8,314 bases of DNA from Desulfurococcales archaeon (GTDB lineage: Archaea > Thermoproteota > Thermoprotei_A > Sulfolobales > WAQK01), in contig JALURJ010000294.1 in assembly GCA_027016915.1 (NCBI GenBank), forward strand, positions 1 through 8,314. The letters run 5' to 3'. Position 1 is the stretch's first letter. Every line of letters starts with the position of its first letter. The notes beneath the pieces were generated by a model. The model was not told the DNA's origin. It made no database searches and saw only the letters and a program-made list of their open reading frames with translations. A program made the position numbers and the translations under genes. This document shows, in pieces, positions 1 to 5,981 of this stretch.

Positions 1-720
1 GAGAGAGCTGAGGCGGCTAGACGGGCTGTCGCCGTGGCAGTCTTCACCGCCCTGGTCTTCGTCGCCACGTCCATCATAGCCGTAGAGACTCCGGCGACTA
101 GGGGGTTCTTCAACTTCGGCGAGACCATGGTTTACACAGCAGCCCTCATAGGAGGCCCGGTTGTCGGAGCCGTGGCCGGGGGCGTGGGCTCCGCCCTGGC
201 GGACCTCTACCTGGGCTACAGTTACTATGCACCCGGCACCCTCGTTATTAAGGGGTTGGAGGGCCTCATAGTAGGCTACATCGCTTCGAGGGCTAGGAGG
301 TTGAGGGGCAGCGGCGAGCACCTCCTAGTGGTAGGATTCCTCGCCTCAGCCCTGCTAGCACTAATAGGCTACAGGTACTACTCCGGTGGAACCATCCTGA
401 GCCTCAGCGGGCGCGAGATAGTGTTCAACATGCCTCCCGAAGGCTGGATAGCCGTCGCCGTGATGTTCAACCTCCTCCTAGCACTGTCCATAGCCTACAG
501 GGGGGTTGTAGGGACAGTTGAGATGCTCGGCGTCATCGTTGGGGGTGCCGAGATGGTTCTAGGCTACTTCACCTACCAAGTACTGGTCCTGGGCTACACC
601 CCGATGGTGGCTGCCGTGGAGATACCGGTGAACGTGGGCCAGGCTCTTATAGGCCTGGTTGTCAGCATACCCTTGGTTGACAGGCTGAAGAGGATGGGTG
701 TGGAGCTCCGCGTTGATTAG
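1..720 (+). CDS. ECF transporter S component (substrate-binding membrane subunit), 5' partial
   Basis: This is the membrane subunit that captures a vitamin or other micronutrient for an energy-coupling-factor importer. The frame is open from base 1. A GTG at 34 is the first start codon visible, but the 11 codons before it encode an Arg/Glu-rich stretch running straight into the first membrane helix, so the true start probably lies left of the window. Counting from 34, residues 1-17 are hydrophobic, GFFNFGE is at 24-30, a Gly/Ala-rich helix at 31-60, YAPGTLVIKGLEG at 65-77, GYFTYQ at 177-182 and EIPVNVGQALIG at 196-207. This pattern matches the PF07155-type ECF S family as I remember it. Two further hydrophobic segments (about 97-114 and 138-154) lie mid-protein. 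The downstream tandem ATPase overlaps this gene, supporting a shared transporter operon. The substrate cannot be told from sequence (riboflavin-type is only one option), and the T subunit is not in the window. Confidence 0.85.
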   Translation, partial: ERAEAARRAVAVAVFTALVFVATSIIAVETPATRGFFNFGETMVYTAALIGGPVVGAVAGGVGSALADLYLGYSYYAPGTLVIKGLEGLIVGYIASRARRLRGSGEHLLVVGFLASALLALIGYRYYSGGTILSLSGREIVFNMPPEGWIAVAVMFNLLLALSIAYRGVVGTVEMLGVIVGGAEMVLGYFTYQVLVLGYTPMVAAVEIPVNVGQALIGLVVSIPLVDRLKRMGVELRVD

Positions 721-2026
721 GCTCAGAGACGCTAGGGTTAGGTATAGGGGCTCGGCTAAGGAAGCGCTGGCAGGCCTGTCTCTGGAGCTTGGGGAGGGCA
801 GGCTGCTCCTGGTTACGGGGCCGAATGGCGGGGGCAAGACCACGCTTGCCAGGCTGCTCACGGGGCTCATACCACACTTCTACCCAGCCAGCGTTGCTGG
901 CGAGGTCCGGGTCCTGGGCACAGACCCTCTCAGGCAGCCTGACAGCCTCCTGGGGAGGGTGGGCTACGTCTCCCAGGACCCGGAAGCCCAGCTTGCGTTC
1001 CCAACTGTAGTGGACGAGGTTGCCTACCCAGCCCTGGCGCTTGGAAGCAGTGCCGAGGAGGCCCGGAAGAGGGCTCTCGAAGCGCTGAGGCTTGTGGATG
1101 GCGAGAACCTATATGGCAGGACCACTTTCGAGCTCAGCAGCGGGGAGGCCCAGAAGACCATTCTAGCATCAGCCCTCTCCACGAGGCCCGACCTCCTAGT
1201 GCTTGACGAGCCCCTTCTCTTCCTAGACAAGGAGGCGAGGGAGCAGCTCTTGAGGACCTTAAGGAGGCTTAGAAGAGACGGCAAGACAATAGTGGTGGTT
1301 GAGCAGGACCTGGAGCCTTTCCGGGGCATGGCCGACAAGACACTGCTGCTCAGCGACGGCAGACAGGCGGAACCCGGAAGCCACGGCTACGGGGCTCCGC
1401 CTAGGCGTGTGGATATAAGTATCCCACCCCTAGGGGCTGAACCCTACATAGAGGCGAGGGATCTGTGGTACAGGTATCCGAGGGGCGACTACGTGGTTAG
1501 AGGGTTCTCCCTGAGGGCGGGTAGCGGCGAGATCCACGCGCTTGTAGGGCCCAACGGGTCGGGCAAAACAACGCTGCTCAAACTGCTGGCAGGTATCTAT
1601 AAGCCTGCGAAGGGCTTGGTGGAGCATAGGGGCAGAGCATACTATGTTCCCCAGAACCCGCTGCTAGGGCTCCACGGCCCCCGCGTAGAGGACGAGGTCT
1701 GCCGGAGCCATAGGCCGGGAGGGGTGGATCCCAAGCTCGCTCTGGAGATAGCCGGGCTCCACGGGCTGGCAAGCGAGGGTGTGGCCAGGCTTAGCCATGG
1801 CCAGCTCCGCCGCCTGGCCCTAGCCTCAGCCCTCTCCTCAGGCGCCGACATAGTTCTGATGGACGAGCCGACGGCAGGGCTTGACCCGGAGTCCAGGGTT
1901 TTCCTCGAAGCCATGGTTGATGAGCTGGCAGACTCGGGGAGGATAGTGGTCGTGGCGACGCACGACGAGCCTTTCCTGAAGAGGATCGGCGCTGAGATCC
2001 ACCGTGTCGAGAGGCCTCAGCCCTAA
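698..2026 (+). CDS. ECF/CbiO-type ABC transporter ATPase, two NBDs fused in one chain
   Basis: This cytoplasmic ATPase powers the ECF importer. Two nucleotide-binding domains are fused in 442 residues. NBD1 has Walker A GPNGGGKTT (41-49), Q-loop Gln93, signature LSSGE (146-150), Walker B LLVLDE (166-171) and, where the switch histidine should be, VEQD with Gln203. NBD2 has Walker A GPNGSGKTT (284-292), Q-loop Gln319, signature LSHGQ (365-369), Walker B IVLMDE (385-390) and His422 in ATHDE. NBD2 is therefore canonical, while NBD1 lacks the H-loop histidine and carries a variant signature. Fused ATPases of this kind are common in archaeal ECF/cobalt-type systems. The GTG at 698 overlaps the S-component gene by 23 bases. 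A TTG at 713 is an alternative start that would remove five residues and leave an 8-base overlap. Either overlap implies translational coupling. A partner T subunit must be encoded elsewhere. Confidence 0.94.
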   Translation: MWSSALIRLRDARVRYRGSAKEALAGLSLELGEGRLLLVTGPNGGGKTTLARLLTGLIPHFYPASVAGEVRVLGTDPLRQPDSLLGRVGYVSQDPEAQLAFPTVVDEVAYPALALGSSAEEARKRALEALRLVDGENLYGRTTFELSSGEAQKTILASALSTRPDLLVLDEPLLFLDKEAREQLLRTLRRLRRDGKTIVVVEQDLEPFRGMADKTLLLSDGRQAEPGSHGYGAPPRRVDISIPPLGAEPYIEARDLWYRYPRGDYVVRGFSLRAGSGEIHALVGPNGSGKTTLLKLLAGIYKPAKGLVEHRGRAYYVPQNPLLGLHGPRVEDEVCRSHRPGGVDPKLALEIAGLHGLASEGVARLSHGQLRRLALASALSSGADIVLMDEPTAGLDPESRVFLEAMVDELADSGRIVVVATHDEPFLKRIGAEIHRVERPQP

Positions 2027-2035
2027 ATTATTAAA
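2025..2035 (+). promoter_or_regulatory. Probable TATA box for the nucleotidyltransferase-isomerase unit
   Basis: An A/T-only stretch (AAATTATTAAA) begins inside the stop codon of the ATPase gene, in otherwise GC-rich DNA. It lies 35-45 bases before the TTG start at 2070, so transcription would begin around 2055, just before the GGTG ribosome site. This gives a short-leader mRNA and suggests that the sugar genes form a unit separate from the transporter genes. Confidence 0.5.
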
Positions 2036-2058
2036 GGCAAGCTGGACAGGTTAGACCA

Positions 2059-2062
2059 GGTG
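2059..2062 (+). promoter_or_regulatory. Shine-Dalgarno GGTG deciding a TTG start
   Basis: GGTG (within CCAGGTG) sits 7 bases before the TTG at 2070. That TTG encodes the first residue of the nucleotidyltransferase N-terminus (KVAILAGG follows directly), and no ATG or GTG lies closer. The site therefore supports TTG as the real initiator. Confidence 0.6.
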
Positions 2063-2069
2063 CAGCGTT

Positions 2070-2768
2070 TTGAAGGTCGCTATTCTTGCTGGGGGTTTCG
2101 GGAAGAGGCTCCGCCCCCTAACCTCCGAGAGGCCTAAACCCCTGGTCGAGGTTGCTGGGAAACCCATACTCGTCCACCAGATCGACTGGCTGCGGAGCCA
2201 CGGGTTCAACGAGATCGTCCTCCTGGTAGGCTACCTTAAGGAGAAGATAATGGAGTATATCGGCGGTGGCTCCAAGTTCGGGGTCCGCGTGGTCTACGTG
2301 GTGGAGGAGGAGCCGCTGGGCACGGGCGGAGCCCTGAAGAACGCGGAGCATGTGCTCAAAAACGAGGAGGTCTTCCTAGTCCTCAACGGCGACATAATAA
2401 CCAACCTTGACCCCTTAAGGCTCCTCGATGCAGTGAGGAGTGGGGGCGTCGCCGCAGCTGTGGCGGCGGTGCCTTTGAGAAGCCCCTACGGGATCCTCGA
2501 GCTCGGCGAGGACGACAGGATCCTGGCGTTCAGGGAGAAACCAGTCCTCCACGAGTACTGGATAAACGCCGGCGTCTATGCAATGTCCCCCAAGGTGTTC
2601 AGCTACCTGCCGGACCGAGGAGACATAGAGAGACACGGATTCCCCCAGCTGGCCCGTGAAGGCCTCCTCAAGGCAGTCAAATACGAGGACGTGTTCTGGA
2701 GAAGCATAGATACCCATAAGGACATAGAGGAGGCGGCCAAGGAGCTGAGGCAGCGCACCTACGGGTGA
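2070..2768 (+). CDS. Sugar-1-phosphate nucleotidyltransferase (mannose/glucose-1-P type)
   Basis: This enzyme transfers a nucleotidyl group from an NTP to a sugar 1-phosphate, releasing pyrophosphate and forming an NDP-sugar in the cytoplasm. The 232-residue protein begins with the family signature LAGGFGKRLRPLT (6-18) and RPKP (21-24). It then has LGTGG (83-87), the metal-site motif NGD with Asp108 (106-108), FREKP (154-158), NAGVY (166-170) and a C-terminal W-R-S-I-D with Asp214 as the likely second metal ligand. There is no left-handed beta-helix acyltransferase domain, so it is the short, single-domain type (compare RmlA/HddD-like and short GDP-mannose pyrophosphorylases). Base and sugar specificity cannot be read directly. 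The downstream phosphoglucose/phosphomannose isomerase, 12 bases away, favours mannose-1-phosphate guanylyltransferase or glucose-1-phosphate use. The start is TTG, set by a GGTG ribosome site. Confidence 0.93.
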   Translation: MKVAILAGGFGKRLRPLTSERPKPLVEVAGKPILVHQIDWLRSHGFNEIVLLVGYLKEKIMEYIGGGSKFGVRVVYVVEEEPLGTGGALKNAEHVLKNEEVFLVLNGDIITNLDPLRLLDAVRSGGVAAAVAAVPLRSPYGILELGEDDRILAFREKPVLHEYWINAGVYAMSPKVFSYLPDRGDIERHGFPQLAREGLLKAVKYEDVFWRSIDTHKDIEEAAKELRQRTYG

Positions 2769-2780
2769 GGCGCGCCAGCT

Positions 2781-3755
2781 ATGCGCATGGATGAGATATA
2801 CCTCGACTGGCCTAGGCTGGCCGAGAAGGGCCTCAGCGACGCCGACGACGTTCACGTAGAGAGGTTCACGCCTAGAAGCATAGTAGTTATAGGGATGGGC
2901 GGTTCAGGGATCCTGGGCGACTACCTAAAGACGCTGGCCTACGACGCCGTCCCCGTATATGTGGTCAAGGGTCCCCGCCCCCCGGGGTGGATCGGCGGAC
3001 AGGACCTTGTACTAGCAGTCAGCTACTCCGGCAACACCCTGGAAACCCTCCACTGTGTTAGAGACGCACTGCGGCTAGGGGCCCGCGTCGTGGCCATAAC
3101 TTCTGGCGGCAAGCTGCTCAGCCTGGCCAGGAGGATCGGTCTACCCACCGTGAGGCTGGTCGAAGGGATCCCTCCACGCACAGCCCTGCCGGAGATGCTG
3201 TTCTCAGCCCTCAAGGTCCTGGAGAAGACCGGCCTCAACATAGCCGGGCCGCAGGACTACAGGGAGGCCGTGGAGGTTATGAGAAACGCTGGGAGCGAGG
3301 ACTATGAAAGTCTGGTGGACCACCTCTCCGCAGGAACCCCAGTGGTTGTGGTCTACGACCACCTCAAACCGCTGGGGCTTAGGTGGAAGAACGAGCTAAA
3401 CGAGAACAGCAAGCTCCCGGCGAAGCTGGAGGTATATCCTGAGGCAGGCCACAACGACATTGTTGGGTGGGAGGCCCCTCCGCCAGGCGATTACAGGTTC
3501 CTCCTAATCCACGACCCGGACAGCCCATCCCTGACGGCCAGGCTTGCTGAGTACTACTCTGCCGTTGGCCGGGTCGAGGGGCTGGAGCTTAGGGGCTCCT
3601 CCCTACTGGCCAGGCTAATGTATGGTAGCATGGTTGCAGGCCTCGTGTCGGTGGCTGTGGCTTCTAGAAGAGGCCTGGATCCCGCCGAAACCCGTAGCAT
3701 ATCATGGTATAAGGGGGTGTTGAAGGGTATTTTGGGGGAACAGGGGGATAGATAA
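2781..3755 (+). CDS. Bifunctional phosphoglucose/phosphomannose isomerase (SIS-domain family)
   Basis: This cytoplasmic enzyme interconverts glucose 6-phosphate or mannose 6-phosphate with fructose 6-phosphate, feeding glycolysis/gluconeogenesis and mannose activation. Its 324 residues match the crenarchaeal PGI/PMI family in length and motifs: GMGGSG (38-43) and SYSGNTLET (81-89) in the first SIS fold, TSGG (107-110), PRTALPE (132-138), then KNELNEN (203-209) with the likely catalytic Glu205, and AGHND with His224. Thr304 in the C-terminal ETRS segment aligns with the threonine thought to allow mannose 6-phosphate use in the Pyrobaculum enzyme (from memory), so dual activity is likely. The ATG at 2781 lies 10 bases after a GGTGAGG spanning the upstream stop codon; a second ATG at 2787 is possible. 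The 12-base gap to the nucleotidyltransferase indicates one transcript. Confidence 0.93.
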   Translation: MRMDEIYLDWPRLAEKGLSDADDVHVERFTPRSIVVIGMGGSGILGDYLKTLAYDAVPVYVVKGPRPPGWIGGQDLVLAVSYSGNTLETLHCVRDALRLGARVVAITSGGKLLSLARRIGLPTVRLVEGIPPRTALPEMLFSALKVLEKTGLNIAGPQDYREAVEVMRNAGSEDYESLVDHLSAGTPVVVVYDHLKPLGLRWKNELNENSKLPAKLEVYPEAGHNDIVGWEAPPPGDYRFLLIHDPDSPSLTARLAEYYSAVGRVEGLELRGSSLLARLMYGSMVAGLVSVAVASRRGLDPAETRSISWYKGVLKGILGEQGDR

Positions 3756-3770
3756 GTTTTATTAACAATG

Positions 3771-3778
3771 TTAAATAT
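3771..3778 (+). promoter_or_regulatory. TATA box for the OPSS-SufS-SerK unit; predicted leaderless mRNA
   Basis: TTAAATAT lies in the 44-base gap between the isomerase stop and the ATG at 3800. Its centre is about 26 bases before that ATG, which is the usual TATA-to-start-site distance in archaea, so transcription should begin at or next to the ATG itself. No GGTG/GAGG motif precedes the ATG, which agrees with a leaderless message. A second A/T-rich run (TTTTATTAA, 3757-3765) could instead serve as terminator or extra promoter element. Confidence 0.6.
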
Positions 3779-3799
3779 GAAACTCTACTGTGTATAGCA

Positions 3800-4735
3800 A
3801 TGAAGGGGGAAGAGGTTCGAATCCTGAAAAGAGTCTTCTTAAACCCTCTGGAGCTCCTCGTTAAGAACTGGCCAACACCACTACTTCTGCTCAACAGCCT
3901 CTCCAAGGACGGGTATAGGGTCTGGGCTAAGCTGGAGTTCTACAACCCGTTCAGCCACAGCGTTAAGGACAGGCCTGTGTGGAACATGCTTAGAAGAGCG
4001 ATGGAGAAGGGCAAAGTCTCCGACAGGCTCTACGAGGCGTCCTCGGGCAACGTGGCGATAGCGCTTGCATCCCTGGCGGCGATCCACGGGCTTAAGTTCA
4101 GAGCCTACCTTCCGGCGCCGACTCCCAGCACCACCAAGACCCTGATACGTGTCCTCGGGGCAGAGTACGTGTCCACCGACTATCCGACCATAGGGCCTGA
4201 AATGATAGAGTATGTGGCAAAGCTAGCCGAGAAGGATGGAGCCACCAACCTGAACCAGTTCCATAACGATGCAAACTACGAGGCACACTACGAGTACACA
4301 GGCAGGGAGATCGTGGAGCAGCTAGAGGCCGTGGGCGAGAAGCCCAGCGTCCTTGTAGCCGGTATAGGTACGTCTGGACACATAGCCGCCATTACGAGGA
4401 GGCTTCGCGAAAGGTTCGGCGACGACGTAAAGGTTGTCGGCGTACAGCCAGCACCCGGCAGCAGCATTCCAGGCATAAAGAGGCTGGAGACCCAGCCGAA
4501 ATGGATCAACTGGATACGCGTGGACGAGGTTGTCGACGTGCCCAGGGAGGAGGCGATAGACGAGGCGATAAATGTGGCAAGGAGCGAGGGGCTCCTAGTA
4601 GGCCTCAGCTCAGGCGCCGTGGTCCGGGCCTTCAAGAAGATCAGGGAAAAGTACGGGCCCGGAACATACGTGCTGGTCTTCCCTGATGACGGCTTTAAAT
4701 ACGTTGAGGCATTCGCTAATAGGTTGAGAGGTTGA
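3800..4735 (+). CDS. PLP-dependent cysteine synthase, probable O-phosphoserine sulfhydrylase
   Basis: This enzyme likely makes cysteine from O-phosphoserine (or O-acetylserine) and sulfide. It is a fold-type II PLP enzyme of 311 residues. Lys56 in HSVKDR is the Schiff-base lysine, ASSGN (80-84) is the substrate loop, GIGTSGH (188-194) is the phosphate-binding loop of PLP, and GLSSGA (268-273) holds the serine facing the pyridine nitrogen. The segments EFYNPFSHSVKDRP, NQFHNDANYEAH, SIPGIKRLE and PDDGFKY closely resemble the Aeropyrum pernix O-phosphoserine sulfhydrylase as I remember it. Arg228 (or Lys227) falls where that enzyme uses an arginine to grip the substrate phosphate. The A. pernix protein (about 389 residues) has an N-terminal extension of roughly 80 residues that is absent here. 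The adjacent serine-kinase-like gene supplies the phosphoserine argument. It is the first gene of a tight operon, followed after 3 bases by SufS. Cystathionine beta-synthase-like use cannot be excluded. Confidence 0.87.
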   Translation: MKGEEVRILKRVFLNPLELLVKNWPTPLLLLNSLSKDGYRVWAKLEFYNPFSHSVKDRPVWNMLRRAMEKGKVSDRLYEASSGNVAIALASLAAIHGLKFRAYLPAPTPSTTKTLIRVLGAEYVSTDYPTIGPEMIEYVAKLAEKDGATNLNQFHNDANYEAHYEYTGREIVEQLEAVGEKPSVLVAGIGTSGHIAAITRRLRERFGDDVKVVGVQPAPGSSIPGIKRLETQPKWINWIRVDEVVDVPREEAIDEAINVARSEGLLVGLSSGAVVRAFKKIREKYGPGTYVLVFPDDGFKYVEAFANRLRG

Positions 4736-4738
4736 AAA

Positions 4739-5965
4739 ATGCTGGACCCCGAGAGGATCAGGGAGGACTTCCCGATCCTTAAACAGCGCCGCATAATCTA
4801 TTTCGACAACGCAGCCACAACCCACAAGCCGCGCCAGGTCATAGAGGCTGTGAAAAGGTTCTATGAGACCCACAACGCCAACATCCATAGAGGGCTCCAC
4901 GACCTGAGCCAGGAGGCCAGCGAGCTCTACGAGGAGGCCCACAGGGTGGTGGCTAGGTTCATCGGGGCCCGCGACATGGCCGAGATAGTTTTCACCAGGA
5001 ACACCACCGAGTCCCTCAACCTTGTTGCCTACGCCCTGGCCCTTTCCAGGCTGGGCCCAGGAGACAACGTTGTAACCACCATAATGGAGCACCACAGCGG
5101 CATGCTGCCCTGGATCTATCTCTCCAGGATCCGCGGCTTCGAGGTCAGGCTAGCCAAGGTTACCGGGGAAGGCGAGCTGGACTACACCATGCTTGAGGAG
5201 CTGGTGGATGAGAAGACCAGGGTCGTCGCCGTGGCCCATGTCAGCAACATGCTGGGGACGATAAACGATGTGAAGCGGATAGCCAGGATAGCTCACGAGG
5301 TTGGCGCCTACGTGGTGGTGGATGCTGCTCAGAGCGCGCCCCACATGAAGCTAGATGTGAGGGACATGGACGTAGACTTCCTGGCGTTCAGCGGCCATAA
5401 GATGCTGGGCCCCACCGGCATAGGAGTGCTGTACGCCAGGCAGGAGCACCTTGAGGAGCTTCCACCCTTCCTCTACGGAGGGGACATGGTGAGGGCTGTG
5501 CACTACGTGGAGGGAAGGGTGGAGGCCAAGTGGAACGAGCTTCCCTGGAAATACGAGGCTGGTACGCCCAACATTGCTGGCGGAATAGGCCTTATGGAGG
5601 CTGTCAGGTACCTGGAGCGCATAGGTATGGAGAATATCGAGGAGTATGAGCGCAGGCTCGCTTCCTACCTGTTGAAGAGGCTGGAGGAGCTGGGGGACAG
5701 GATCGAGTTCTACGGGCCGCGCGACCCTGCTAGAAGGACAGCCCTGGCAGCCTTCAATGTGAGGAGTATGGATCCCCATGCCGTTGCCGCAGCGCTCAAC
5801 GCTTACGGCATAGCGGTTAGAAGCGGCTACCACTGCACCCAACCCCTCCACGAGTACCTCGGCATAAAGGGAGGCTCCGCCAGGGCCAGCCTATACATCT
5901 ACAACACTGTCGAGGAGATAGACTACTTCATAGAGGCTCTAAGCACCATAGCCTCCAAAGCCTGA
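4739..5965 (+). CDS. sufS: Cysteine desulfurase, SufS/Csd type
   Basis: This PLP enzyme removes sulfur from L-cysteine, leaving alanine and a protein persulfide for Fe-S cluster or thio-cofactor assembly. The 408 residues match the SufS group in length. IYFDNAATTHKP (20-31) is the typical N-terminus, TRNTTESLN (86-94) and MEHHS (116-120) lie near the cofactor, VDAAQSAPH (194-202) contains the pyridine-nitrogen aspartate Asp195, and FSGHK places the PLP lysine at 221. The catalytic cysteine is Cys366 in RSGYHCTQPLHEY, in the short-loop setting of group II enzymes, followed by RASLYIYNT (382-390). The ATG at 4739 has GAGAGGTTG just upstream, inside the end of the sulfhydrylase gene, and the 3-base gap implies co-translation. 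Being next to a cysteine-forming gene suggests the two run as one sulfur-assimilation route. No sufB/C/D or sufE partner lies in the window. Confidence 0.94.
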   Translation: MLDPERIREDFPILKQRRIIYFDNAATTHKPRQVIEAVKRFYETHNANIHRGLHDLSQEASELYEEAHRVVARFIGARDMAEIVFTRNTTESLNLVAYALALSRLGPGDNVVTTIMEHHSGMLPWIYLSRIRGFEVRLAKVTGEGELDYTMLEELVDEKTRVVAVAHVSNMLGTINDVKRIARIAHEVGAYVVVDAAQSAPHMKLDVRDMDVDFLAFSGHKMLGPTGIGVLYARQEHLEELPPFLYGGDMVRAVHYVEGRVEAKWNELPWKYEAGTPNIAGGIGLMEAVRYLERIGMENIEEYERRLASYLLKRLEELGDRIEFYGPRDPARRTALAAFNVRSMDPHAVAAALNAYGIAVRSGYHCTQPLHEYLGIKGGSARASLYIYNTVEEIDYFIEALSTIASKA

Positions 5966-5970
5966 ACATT

Positions 5971-5975
5971 GGGTG
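5971..5975 (+). promoter_or_regulatory. Shine-Dalgarno GGGTG deciding a TTG start
   Basis: GGGTG lies 6 bases before TTG 5982. The reading frame has a TAG stop at 5976-5978, so this TTG is the first start available, and there is no in-frame ATG until well past the catalytic motifs. The site sits in the 16-base gap after sufS, consistent with operon translation. Confidence 0.6.
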
Positions 5976-5981
5976 TAGGGT

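Noticed and set aside
3756..3765. T-rich transcription terminator after the isomerase gene
   Set aside because: GTTTTATTAA is short and interrupted and overlaps the promoter region of the next unit; I cannot separate terminator from promoter here.
3768..3797. Tiny upstream ORF (ATG to TAG, nine codons) before the sulfhydrylase gene, with a cysteine codon that could suggest attenuation
   Set aside because: It overlaps the predicted TATA box, so it should not be transcribed from that promoter, and it has no ribosome site.
5351..5851. Long open frame on the minus strand inside sufS (similar ones inside the ATPase, nucleotidyltransferase and sulfhydrylase genes)
   Set aside because: The translations have no recognisable family features, lie opposite clear enzymes, and are expected from GC-rich codon bias.
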